36,716 nt of DNA from an uncultured Chelatococcus sp. (GTDB taxonomy: Bacteria; Pseudomonadota; Alphaproteobacteria; Rhizobiales; Beijerinckiaceae). The notes beneath the pieces were generated by a model. It saw only the letters and a program-made list of their open reading frames with translations, searched no databases and was not told the DNA's origin. Location of the stretch: contig CALMIK010000025.1 of NCBI GenBank assembly GCA_937863995.1, forward strand, positions 1 to 36,716, in the 5' to 3' direction. Below, in pieces: positions 8,279-16,511 of this stretch. Both the position numbers and the translations under genes were made by a program. Each line of letters starts with the position of its first letter. Within the stretch, counting starts at the first letter, position 1.

Positions 8279-9811
8279 ATGACGGGAATCGAATCGACGA
8301 CGGCCAACCTCGCCCTATGGCGGTTGCAGTGGGAGACGCTGTTTTCCCTGCCGCACCTGCTAGACGAGAGCGAGATGGACGACGAGGAAGGTTGTCGGCT
8401 GTCCGAAGTGGAGCATTTCGGCGACAATCCCGGCAACCTGCGCATGTTTCAGTACGTGCCGGACAATCTCCCCCCGCAGGCGCCGCTGGTCGTCGTGCTG
8501 CACGGCTGCACCCAGACGGCAGCGGGCTACGACCGCTCTTCCGGCTGGTCGTGGCTGGCGCAGGAACACGGCTTCGCCGTGGTCTTCGCCCAGCAGCGGG
8601 GTGAGAACAACCCGCGCCGGTGCTTCAACTGGTTCCGCCCGTCCGACATCGTTCGCGACGGAGGCGAGGCGGCTTCGATCCGCCACATGGTCACCTGGCT
8701 CGCCGACAGGCACGATATCGACCGCCAGCGCATCTTCGTCACCGGCCTTTCCGCCGGCGGGGCGATGGCGAACGTGATGCTGTCGGCCTATCCCGATGTT
8801 TTCGCCGCCGGCGCCATCATCGCCGGCTTGCCCTACCGCTCGGCGAAGAGCGTGCACGACGCGCTGCAGGTGATGATGGAGGGCGTCTCGCGGTCGCCGG
8901 AGGCGTGGGGCGCCGAGGTGCGCGCCGCCTCACCGCTGGGGAGCCTCGCCGACAGCCGGATAGCGGCGCCATGGCCGCGCGTGGCCGTGTGGCAGGGGCT
9001 GGCCGACGACGTGGTGCGCCCCTCGAATGCCGTCGAGATCGTCAAGCAGTGGACCGACGTCCATGGCTTCGGCGAACAGGCGAGCGAGGAGGAAGAAGCC
9101 GGCGGCACCAAGCGCATGCGCTGGCGCAACGCCGACGGCGAGGTCGTGATCGAGGCCGTGGCCATCGAACACCTCGGCCATGCCGTGCCGATCGATGCGG
9201 CGCGGCTCGATCTGCACGAACAGCCGGGACCGCATTTCGCCGACATCGGCCTGTCGTCCACCCTCGAGATCGCGCGCTTTTTCGGCCTTGTGCGGGTCGA
9301 TCCGCCGCCGCGCGACAAGGAGGAGGGCGAGAAGATCGACAAGAAGGCCGATCAGAAAGGCGCCAGCCGGAAAAGCGCTGCCGGAAAGGTCGGCGCGAGC
9401 GGCGCCACGGTGCTGACCAGCGCCCTTGCGGCGTTACCGTCGGGCTTGCGGAGCCGTAGACCGCGCGTGCGGGGGCGGGACGCCGCCCCGCGCCCCCGGC
9501 CCGGCACGGCCCCTCAGCCGCCCTCGCTGCCGGACGAGAGCGAGGTCTTGCCGCCGCCCGAGACGATGGTGAAGGCATCTGCGCCTGGTGCGGAACGGCT
9601 TCCGCTCGTCGCGGCCGCCGTCGCCACGCAAGGCGAAGCGCAGGCGGTGGCTGCTGGGGTTGATGTCAAGGGCGCGCCGGTTCACGAACAGGAAATGCGC
9701 GCCCGCGAGATCGAGGATAACGACAGCGGTGCGAACGGTGACGGCGGCGTGCAGGATGGCGGCCTCTTTGACCGCATCATGCGCATGCTCGGATTGTCGG
9801 GCAAAGATTGA
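8279..9811 (+). CDS. PHB-depolymerase-family esterase with long C-terminal tail
   Basis: An alpha/beta-hydrolase of the COG3509 (LpqC, type 1 polyhydroxyalkanoate depolymerase) family. The catalytic domain covers about residues 50-340. It has LVVVLHGCTQTAAGYD with the oxyanion-hole histidine-glycine, the nucleophile Ser158 in GLSAGG, the likely acid Asp243 or Asp244 in GLADDVVRP, and His301 in EHLGHAVP. There is no signal peptide, so an intracellular role is likely. Residues about 345-510 are charged, Ala/Pro-rich and probably disordered, ending in a short helix (FDRIMRMLGLSG). ATG 8279 has GGAAC nine bases upstream. Whether the substrate is PHB or a smaller ester cannot be told; the upstream PhaR-type palindrome favours a PHB link. 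Confidence 0.85.
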   Translation: MTGIESTTANLALWRLQWETLFSLPHLLDESEMDDEEGCRLSEVEHFGDNPGNLRMFQYVPDNLPPQAPLVVVLHGCTQTAAGYDRSSGWSWLAQEHGFAVVFAQQRGENNPRRCFNWFRPSDIVRDGGEAASIRHMVTWLADRHDIDRQRIFVTGLSAGGAMANVMLSAYPDVFAAGAIIAGLPYRSAKSVHDALQVMMEGVSRSPEAWGAEVRAASPLGSLADSRIAAPWPRVAVWQGLADDVVRPSNAVEIVKQWTDVHGFGEQASEEEEAGGTKRMRWRNADGEVVIEAVAIEHLGHAVPIDAARLDLHEQPGPHFADIGLSSTLEIARFFGLVRVDPPPRDKEEGEKIDKKADQKGASRKSAAGKVGASGATVLTSALAALPSGLRSRRPRVRGRDAAPRPRPGTAPQPPSLPDESEVLPPPETMVKASAPGAERLPLVAAAVATQGEAQAVAAGVDVKGAPVHEQEMRAREIEDNDSGANGDGGVQDGGLFDRIMRMLGLSGKD

Positions 9812-10200
9812 TTGACGACCGACGATCAATGGCTGCGAACTGCTGTTGAATTTTATATCGTCGTGGAACGCCGGCCAGCCTGAATGAATTCGTGGACTTG
9901 TTTTCAGAAATATTTGGTCTTTTATTTGAATAATCGAGGCGCTGATCGACCGCGTAGCCGGATTTTCGGCCGGGATTGCGGGAGCGCTGCTGAAATATCC
10001 TCGAACGAAATCCGCCAAAGCAGTTTACGTTTAACTTGGGTCGCAAATTAAACGCAAGTTGCTCCAGGTTCGGGGAACTCTTGCCCGGCATTGCGTCGCC
10101 GGCCGCGCCAATTCCCCTGTATGCCAACTCCCCTGCGTCGATTGCCCTTGGGCAATCGCTTCACTCCGCCAGCCGCCGCGCTGCGGCAGCGTCCGGCCTC
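9812..10200. other. Intergenic region between convergent esterase and ctrA
   Basis: This 389-bp stretch is less GC-rich than its neighbours, at least in its first half, and holds no supportable gene. The one clear structure is a perfect 20-bp palindrome, CGATTGCCC-TT-GGGCAATCG, at 10139-10158, 43 bases beyond the ctrA stop. It has no T-tract on either strand, so it is not a standard terminator. Confidence 0.55.
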
Positions 10201-10902
<702 letters not shown>

Positions 10903-10997
10903 GGCCTCGTCCCCAACCTCGTTTCCGAGGCTCCCTGTGCTGTTGGCCCCAAACGATCAAGCTAAAATGTACTCGAACTTCCAAGGCGCCCGAACGG

Positions 10998-11058
10998 TCA
11001 GGAAACCTGAGGAACCGGGATGTCCCGCTCTCCAGGGACGTCCTGAACTTCAGGACGT
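10998..11058. promoter_or_regulatory. Overlapping palindromes upstream of ctrA
   Basis: Three structures lie side by side: TCAGG-AAA-CCTGA at 10998-11010; GGATGTCCC with GGGACGTCC at 11018-11043 (one G-T pair); and the perfect ACGTCCTGAA-C-TTCAGGACGT at 11038-11058. The last two share bases and cannot both fold. CCTGA/TCAGG half-sites occur four times. Confidence 0.65.
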
Positions 11059-11210
11059 CTTCAATTCTTGACGCTCAGGCTTCGCGACTTCCAGCTTCCG
11101 GGCCAGCCAATACCAGATGCTACGACAGAACAGGCGACTGATCGCCATCCCGCCGACCGCACCGATCGTCTTTACCCCGAAACGCTATGCTCTAATGGTT
11201 AACAAACCAT

Positions 11211-11468
11211 GATTCGCGCTGGCAAGTTATTTACGCTGAAAGATCGATCTTTCCGCGCAAATCTCTGTGCAAGGCGAACCGAGCGGGATTCAGCTTGGAT
11301 TCCCTGCAAGATCGAAACTCAGCCTAACCGATTCTATTGACTCAATACTTTCGCATGACACCCCGGCTGCCCTCTCGCCGTGACGCATGGGGAGAGTGTT
11401 AACGAGAGCGGTAAACGAAAGGTTGATGCGGCGGAAAAAACCCGAATCAATCGCGTTTCCGGCGAATC
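11211..11468. promoter_or_regulatory. Cluster of seven GANTC (CcrM) sites upstream of ctrA
   Basis: GANTC occurs at 11211, 11287, 11298, 11330, 11339, 11444 and 11464. In a GC-rich genome about one per 300 bp would be expected by chance. In Caulobacter a GANTC site in the ctrA P1 promoter couples expression to the methylation state after replication. Confidence 0.65.
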
Positions 11469-11542
11469 AACGCACAGGGTGTGGATCGCGGGTCACATCC
11501 GGGGCTGTCCGAGCGCCTCTCCGGGCCACGTTCGGCGCCGCG

Positions 11543-12205
11543 TCAGGGCGTGATGCCTTCCAGGATGAATTCGCGCACGCCGGAAGCGATGATCTGCACC
11601 GAGATGCAGGCGAGCAGGAAGCCCATGATCTTCGTGGTGGCCGAAACGCCCTGCGGCCCCAGGAACCGCGACAGCAGATTGGCGCAGCGCAGCACCACGT
11701 AGGTGAGGCCGACCACGATACCGATCCCCGTGAGGATGATGAGGTAGCCGCCGATGATATGGTTGCCGGGGACGCTCGAGGCGAGGCTGAGCACCACGGC
11801 GATCGAGCCGGGGCCGCTCATGATCGGCATGGCGAGGGGCGAGAAGGAATAATCGATCCGCGCGTTGCGGATTTCCTCGACGTCCTCGCCCACCGACGAG
11901 GCCTCGCTGTCGCCCGAGTAGAGCATACGCGCGCTCGCCACCACCAGGATGAGGCCGCCGGCGACGCGGATGCCGGCGAGCGAGATGCCGAACAGCGCGA
12001 TGACGCCGTGCCCCGCGATCAGGAACGTCGCCAGGATGCCGAAGGCGTAAAGGCAGCACTTTCGCGCCTGCTGCCGGCGGTGGCTGTCGGGCGAGCGCTC
12101 CGTCAGCGACAGGAACAGCGGCATCGTGCTGACGGGGTTCATGATCGGCAGCAGGCCGGCCACGACAGTGATCAGGAATTTCAGTCCGGTCAGGAAAAGG
12201 TCCAT
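11543..12205 (-). CDS. MarC-family integral membrane protein
   Basis: A 220-residue protein of the MarC/UPF0056 family, whose biochemical role is unsettled; it is not an established drug efflux pump despite the name. The chain is mostly hydrophobic with about six predicted helices. It contains family blocks such as NPVSTMPLFLSLT near residue 25, GISLAGIRVAGGLIL and PLAMPIMSGPGSIAVVLSLAS. The start at 12205 gives a normal MarC N-terminus (MDLFLTGLKF); an upstream in-frame extension is not MarC-like. It is transcribed in the same direction as ctrA but separated from it by 640 bp. Confidence 0.88.
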   Translation of the reverse strand: MDLFLTGLKFLITVVAGLLPIMNPVSTMPLFLSLTERSPDSHRRQQARKCCLYAFGILATFLIAGHGVIALFGISLAGIRVAGGLILVVASARMLYSGDSEASSVGEDVEEIRNARIDYSFSPLAMPIMSGPGSIAVVLSLASSVPGNHIIGGYLIILTGIGIVVGLTYVVLRCANLLSRFLGPQGVSATTKIMGFLLACISVQIIASGVREFILEGITP

Positions 12206-12597
12206 AGGATGGCTTGCAATCAGATATGTTCCGACGCCATCGGCGTCGCGGCGCAAATTCGCCAGGAAGGCCGCCCCGGATGCCCGCCGAAGCTTCACGA
12301 CCGCTCTGGGCCATGAAACCGGTGCCTCCGGGACAGTGCGGGGATGAACGCCGTCGTCCGCCCCGCGCGGCATGCGAAAAGCAGGGGCCGCGTCTCATCG
12401 ACAATGCAAAATAGAATCAAAAAAGCAGAGCGGACGTTCCGATGTCATCGAAGCGCCCGCTCTAGATAGCGTTTGTGGCATAAAAATGCGCTGCCTGCCG
12501 GCTAAAGCATGTCGACGTTTCGTTGAAAGGCGAAACGCGCTTTCTTCACGCGAGGCGGCATGCGCTTTGCTTGAAAAAGCTTTGGACGGGCAAGAAA
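12206..12597. other. Intergenic region with repeat sequences
   Basis: No gene is seen in these 392 bp. It holds the inverted family A repeat (12502-12583) and a 7-bp inverted repeat, AGAGCGG at 12427-12433 with CCGCTCT at 12457-12463, that may belong to another repeat element. Confidence 0.55.
12502..12583 (-). repeat. Interspersed palindromic repeat, family A, copy 3 (inverted)
   Basis: The reverse complement carries CAAGCAAAGCGCATGCCG, GCGTGAAGAAAGCGCG and CAACGAAACGTCGACATGC, aligning with the copies at 2394-2497 and 5935-6040. It is shorter in the middle and ends 14 bases before the 3' end of the next gene. Confidence 0.75.
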
Positions 12598-13665
12598 CTA
12601 CAGGGTGCCCGCCGGCAGCAACGAGCGGGCGCGGCCGACAACCGCTTCCGCGACGCTCAGCAGCATGTCCTCGGCGTCAACTTCCACGTTCCTCATCCGG
12701 CCCACGGCGAAGGATGCGATGAACTCTGCATCTTCTTTGATCAGGCTGAGGGACGACTGCGCGATCTGTCTCTCCTGGTCCGGCTTGAGGGGGATGGGGA
12801 TGGGTCTGGACGTTCCGGCCGGGACGGGCGCGGCCGCGCAAGCGGCACGCCAGATCTCGGCGGCGAATGCCTTGATCTCCGACCCGTCGCCGTCGGGTTT
12901 CTCGAGCAGGTTGCGCAGGTAGCTGGCGGCGTTGGTGTAGTCGATCAATATCTGGCTCGACATGGCACGCGTGGGCTCATCCATGGTCGGCGCGGCGTGA
13001 GCGGGGAAAAGGTTACGGAAGCCCGCATCCTGCCGGATGTTGCGCGCGGATTGCAGTTCCGCCATTTTTGTTTCGACCGCGCTGATCTGCTCGCCGATCC
13101 GCGTGGCGTCGAGGTGGCCCCGGCCATTCATGATGCGGTCGAGAAGCCGGGTGCTCTTGTTTACCAATGCGGCTGCCGCGGTGTCCGGAGCCGAACGCTG
13201 CAGGGCTTCGAACTGACCCAGTATCCGCGCGAACTTTGGCCCGTTTTCCCAACCGTGCGGTGCGGAAGGCCCGCCGGATATGGGGGCGGCGGCGTGATCT
13301 TCGCGGTATTTCGCGATGACTTGGTCACGGTATTTCGCGATGAGCTGGAAGGCGCTCTCCTCGGCCAGCCTGAAGGCCGCCCGCGCCACGCCAAAGGTGG
13401 CTGCGTCGGATTGCGCGCGCGGGCGCTCCACCTTCCGCGCATGCGGAATGCCGGGCTCGGAGGCTGCCGCGGTGACGCCCACGGCCAGTGATAGCGGCGA
13501 CGGCATGAACGAATCGGCGGGAGGGCTGCCGACGATGACAGCCCGGTCGTCGAACCGGCCGGGGCTGCTGACACCTCCCGGTCCGGGGTGCGGCGTCGCG
13601 TCGGATGTCTGCGCGTAACCCGTTCTGACGGAAGTGTAATTGGTCGCGTTAGTATGATGTGACAT
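12598..13665 (-). CDS. Hypothetical protein, no recognised family
   Basis: I do not recognise this 355-residue protein. The first 90 or so residues are Ser/Thr/Pro/Gly-rich and look disordered. The rest looks mainly helical and charged, with no signal peptide or clear membrane span. A 24-bp tandem duplication (13304-13351) encodes QLIAKYRD followed by QVIAKYRE. ATG 13665 is chosen because GGAAGG lies about ten bases upstream; a longer form could start at 13890, but that part is AT-rich and unlike coding sequence here. The gene sits between a dispersed repeat and an AT-rich intergenic stretch, which suggests an accessory gene. No function can be assigned. Confidence 0.6.
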   Translation of the reverse strand: MSHHTNATNYTSVRTGYAQTSDATPHPGPGGVSSPGRFDDRAVIVGSPPADSFMPSPLSLAVGVTAAASEPGIPHARKVERPRAQSDAATFGVARAAFRLAEESAFQLIAKYRDQVIAKYREDHAAAPISGGPSAPHGWENGPKFARILGQFEALQRSAPDTAAAALVNKSTRLLDRIMNGRGHLDATRIGEQISAVETKMAELQSARNIRQDAGFRNLFPAHAAPTMDEPTRAMSSQILIDYTNAASYLRNLLEKPDGDGSEIKAFAAEIWRAACAAAPVPAGTSRPIPIPLKPDQERQIAQSSLSLIKEDAEFIASFAVGRMRNVEVDAEDMLLSVAEAVVGRARSLLPAGTL

Positions 13666-14198
13666 GGAATGAGCCTTCCGGGACAACTCCGCCGCAGCCC
13701 ACATGATCCAGGCGAGCTGAAACGCGCAAACAATATTTGTCGAAATTAGGCAGTCATCATCAGCGCTGGCGGGCATTATCGCGGCCCGGTTTACAGCATT
13801 TCCCCCCTTGAAATGTTTATTCAAGTATATTGGCGACGTAATAATTTCGCCTTTTCTTTCCCCGCTTCCAGAGCGAGGTTCAGAGAACATTATTGCAAAC
13901 GATTTATCTCTGCGCGAAAAATAAGATGAAAGTCACAGGGTGTCAATGCGCGTTGAATGGAACGCCGGCTCGCGAAGACAAGGGCGCGCACCTGTGACTG
14001 GAGCCCTCTACGGTTGATGCTGCCGCGCAGTGACGAGCGTGTACTTTACTGGTACTATACGCCGAAAATCACCCTCGAGTGCAAATAACGACGGCTGGAA
14101 AACAGATAGATTATTTATTATAGCGCTCAGGCAACGATAATTGTTGCATGCAATACGTTCTGTATGGCCGTCAAAGTGTAGCTTGATGAAAAAATGCC
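13666..14198. other. AT-rich intergenic region
   Basis: No gene is supported in these 533 bp. It is the most AT-rich stretch of the window. The only structure noted is GCAAC-GATAATT-GTTGC at 14131-14147, just past the gcvH-like stop, without a T-tract on either strand. Confidence 0.5.
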
Positions 14199-14582
14199 TT
14201 ACGGCGCGCTTTCGAGGTAGCGGGCATAGGCCTCCGCGTCGAGCAGCTGCGCCAGTTCAGCCATGTCGGCGAGTTGCAGCCGGAAGAACCAGCCGGCGCC
14301 AGTCGGATCGCCGTTGGCCAGTTCGGGGTGCGGCAAAAGCCGCTCGTTGATCGCGGTGATCGTGCCGGAGGCCGGGGCAAATACCTCGCACGCCGCCTTG
14401 ACGCTCTCGAAGGCGGCGATGCTGTCGCCCGCCCGCACGGTGGCGCCCACCCGGGGAAGCGTCACCGCGACGATGCCGCCCAGCGCCTCGACCGCGTAGA
14501 CGCCCACCCCGACTTCCGCAACATCATCCGCGACGAGGCGCAGGTATTCGTGATCGCGGGTGTGGAAAAGGCGCTCTCGCAT
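14199..14582 (-). CDS. gcvH: Glycine cleavage H-like lipoyl protein
   Basis: A 127-residue protein of the GcvH family, the lipoyl carrier that shuttles the aminomethyl group in glycine cleavage. It starts with TRDHEYLRL, has VGVYAVEALGGIVAVTLPRVG, and carries the lipoylation motif FESVKAACEVFAP with the acceptor lysine. It ends with the GWFFRLQL and LLDAEAYARYL blocks. Length and order are normal. Oddities are that the usual GITDYAQ-like block is altered to GVGVYAVE, and that no gcvT or gcvP gene is near. It starts 14 bases after the lipoprotein gene stop with no clear Shine-Dalgarno sequence, so coupled translation is likely. It may be a second H protein or a lipoate carrier for another system. 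Confidence 0.85.
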   Translation of the reverse strand: MRERLFHTRDHEYLRLVADDVAEVGVGVYAVEALGGIVAVTLPRVGATVRAGDSIAAFESVKAACEVFAPASGTITAINERLLPHPELANGDPTGAGWFFRLQLADMAELAQLLDAEAYARYLESAP

Positions 14583-14596
14583 CGCGGCAGCAGCGG

Positions 14597-15205
14597 TCAG
14601 CGGCGCGCCCTGCGGGCGGGAGCCGAACCGAAGCCGATCTCGATCAGCACGCCCTTTGCATCTGCGGGCAGGCGCAAGCCTTCTTCCACGATGCGCACGA
14701 CGTTCTGGGCCGTGCCGGCCGGGATGGCGACGGACACCTGCCGGTTGCGGCTGTCGAGCACGGTGTCGCCGCGCTTCACGGCGATGCGCAGCGGGGCGGA
14801 GAACGTGCCGGGCGATCCAGCGGGGCCGAGCAGCGCCAGCACCTCGACGCCGACGTTGACCGTGCGCGATCCGTCCGCCGCGGTGAAGCACTCGCGCGCC
14901 GTGTTGCGGATCGACAGCTGATGGCGCAGGCCGGTTCCTTCGCCGACGGTCGAAGCGGATCCGCCGTCGAAGATGTCGAAGCCGGGGCAGACCAGATCCT
15001 CGGTCGGCAGCGGCGCTTCCGGAGGCACGGTCGGTCCGGCGTAGAGCAGGTAGTTGCGCAGCGTCGATCCCGTGCTCTCGCCGCTGCCGGAAGACTGGCA
15101 TCCGGCGAGGAGGGCTGCGGCGCACAGCGCGGCCACCGCCGGCATCAGCGGCCGGCGGCCGGCGCGGGGCGTGGGACGGGAGGTGCGAAATCCGGTGCTC
15201 GTCAT
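14597..15205 (-). CDS. Putative outer-envelope lipoprotein, function unknown
   Basis: A 202-residue protein with a basic N-terminus, a hydrophobic segment and the lipobox LLAGC at about residues 32-36, followed by a Ser/Gly linker. This predicts a diacylated periplasmic lipoprotein. The mature part is beta-rich and begins with NYLLYAGPTVPPEAPLP. It contains two cysteines (VCPGF and RECFTA) that could form a disulfide. I do not recognise a named family. AAGAGG lies about eight bases before ATG 15205. It lies 73 bp after ialB and 14 bp before the gcvH-like gene on the same strand, so the three are probably one transcript. Confidence 0.78.
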   Translation of the reverse strand: MTSTGFRTSRPTPRAGRRPLMPAVAALCAAALLAGCQSSGSGESTGSTLRNYLLYAGPTVPPEAPLPTEDLVCPGFDIFDGGSASTVGEGTGLRHQLSIRNTARECFTAADGSRTVNVGVEVLALLGPAGSPGTFSAPLRIAVKRGDTVLDSRNRQVSVAIPAGTAQNVVRIVEEGLRLPADAKGVLIEIGFGSAPARRARR

Positions 15206-15278
15206 GACTGGCCTCTTGCGGATGGCGTCTTGTGAGGGGGGCCGCTTCGGGGGCGATTGGCGCGTGGAACGGGACCGT

Positions 15279-15803
15279 TTACGGCAGCGCGTCGAAGCCG
15301 GGCGCGAAGCCGGCGAGCGTCACCGGAATGCCGATGCCTTCCTCCGGCGTCTGGAACACGATGAAGGTTGCGGTCTGGCCCTTCTTGAGCCGGTCGAGCA
15401 GCGTGTCGTCCATGACGACCTCGGCGATGCAGCCCGTGTTGAGGCAGCGCACGAACCCGGCGCGGCCGACATCCGTCTGGTCGATCTTGAGGCCGAGGCC
15501 CGCCGGCAGCAGCACCCCGAGCGGCGCGACAACGCGCAGCAGCCGGCTCTTGTTGTCGGCGGTCTTCAGCACGATCACCAGCAGCGAGATATTGGGCCGG
15601 TCCTCCGCCGCCACGTTCTGCACGAGCGCGCATTGCTCGGCGGATGCGCCGGGGGGCGTCTCGCAGCGCATCTGCCATTCGCCATGGGTCGCGCGCACCA
15701 CGCCCTGCGCCATGGCGGGCGCGGAGCCCGAAACGAGACCGGCCAGCGAAATGCCGAGAAGCGCGACAGCAGGCGCGGCAAGACGGATGATACGGCGGAA
15801 CAT
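15279..15803 (-). CDS. ialB: Invasion-associated locus B (IalB) family protein
   Basis: A 174-residue secreted protein of the IalB family, named for a Bartonella factor needed for erythrocyte invasion but widespread in free-living alphaproteobacteria. It has a signal peptide ending near AMAQG, then GEWQMRCETPP, the conserved cysteines in CALVQ, RCLNTGC, and the block LLRVVAPLGVLLPAGLGLKID. It ends with the PVTLAGFAPGFDAL tail shared with the second IalB protein at 29830. ATG 15803 has GGGGAAG upstream. It is the first gene of the ialB-lipoprotein-gcvH group. A role in pathogenesis is not implied. Confidence 0.88.
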   Translation of the reverse strand: MFRRIIRLAAPAVALLGISLAGLVSGSAPAMAQGVVRATHGEWQMRCETPPGASAEQCALVQNVAAEDRPNISLLVIVLKTADNKSRLLRVVAPLGVLLPAGLGLKIDQTDVGRAGFVRCLNTGCIAEVVMDDTLLDRLKKGQTATFIVFQTPEEGIGIPVTLAGFAPGFDALP

Positions 15804-16511
15804 AAGCTTCACTTCCCCGGAGTCCACTTCAAAATATCTGGAAGGATGCCGGCCCTCCCTGCGAAACGGCCAGCGATACGGACAGCCGGACCGTGCGGCC
15901 ACGGCGCCCGAACGCCCCGATGCGAAGCGCCGGCGTCGATCCCGCCAAGGTAAAACACGCAAAGCCGCGCGAGTAAAGACGATGCGACGGGGAAGTGGAC
16001 GGCGCCCCACATCCCGCGCGGGGAGGGGCGCACGGGCGGGGCAACGCACCCTTCATTCGCCGGGGGCGTTCGCTCCACGGGTCCAGTGCGACACAGAATC
16101 GCATCGCATGCCGGACGTAATATCAAGAGCGGGGGAGGGGGGCGGCAGATGATTCGGCCTGCCGCCGCCACATTTGCGGCTGCGCGAGCCTGTGCGCAAC
16201 GGCGGGCAAGCCCTTCACCGTGCATCGATTACTCTGGCGCGCAAGAGTGGGGAAAATGACACGGGGCGATGTTTTTCAAGGATTCCAGACTGGCGATGCG
16301 CGGCGGGACGTTGTATGCGAAGATCGACCACGAGGTGAAGGATGTGCAAGGCTGTTGCGCGCCGCGCGCGGTTGTGGTCTTTGATAGAAATCAAAACTGG
16401 CCGCCAGGGGGGATGGCGATGGTGCGCCGCACCGCCCAAACGGTAAAAAGCTGTCGGTATCAAACCGCTAGGGTATAGTGCCCGGCGGGTATCAGTGTTG
16501 AGACACACGGT
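15804..16511. promoter_or_regulatory. Divergent regulatory region between ialB and coxB
   Basis: These 708 bp hold no supportable gene; a small reading frame at 16269-16478 has no family features. The region contains the FNR/FixK-type box at 16381-16394 and a candidate coxB promoter, CTGTCG at 16451-16456 and TATAGT at 16474-16479 with a 17-bp spacer. Confidence 0.55.
16381..16394. promoter_or_regulatory. Perfect FNR/FixK-type box upstream of the cox operon
   Basis: TTGAT-AGAA-ATCAA matches the FNR/FnrL/FixK consensus TTGAT-N4-ATCAA at every fixed base. It lies 118 bp before the first coxB ATG and about 90-100 bp before the predicted transcription start. Proteins of this family often act on respiratory genes; at this position the effect could be repression or upstream activation. 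Confidence 0.65.

Larger units (their letters stand above)
10903..11542 (-). promoter_or_regulatory. Long ctrA upstream regulatory region
   Basis: This 640-bp region between ctrA and the 3' end of marC has no supportable gene. From ctrA outward it holds overlapping palindromes at 10998-11058, a 16-bp palindrome ATGGTT-AACA-AACCAT at 11195-11210, and a GANTC cluster at 11211-11468. TTAA half-sites occur at 11199 and 11399, but no full TTAA-N7-TTAA box is seen. Confidence 0.7.

Noticed and set aside
9802..9832. TTGAT...ATCAA pair after the esterase gene as an FNR box
   Set aside because: The half-sites are 12 bases apart rather than four; at most a weak hairpin.
11199..11413. CtrA autoregulation boxes upstream of ctrA (TTAA at 11199 and 11399)
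   Set aside because: Neither TTAA has a partner TTAA at seven-base spacing; only half-sites are seen.
11387..12316. Plus-strand frame across marC
   Set aside because: Antisense shadow; its translation is charged and without domains, while MarC on the minus strand has clear family blocks.
13666..13890. N-terminal extension of the unknown protein to 13890
   Set aside because: The segment is AT-rich, unlike coding DNA here, and ATG 13665 has a better ribosome-binding site.
16269..16478. Small protein of 69 residues upstream of coxB
   Set aside because: No ribosome-binding site or family features, and it covers the FNR box and likely promoter.
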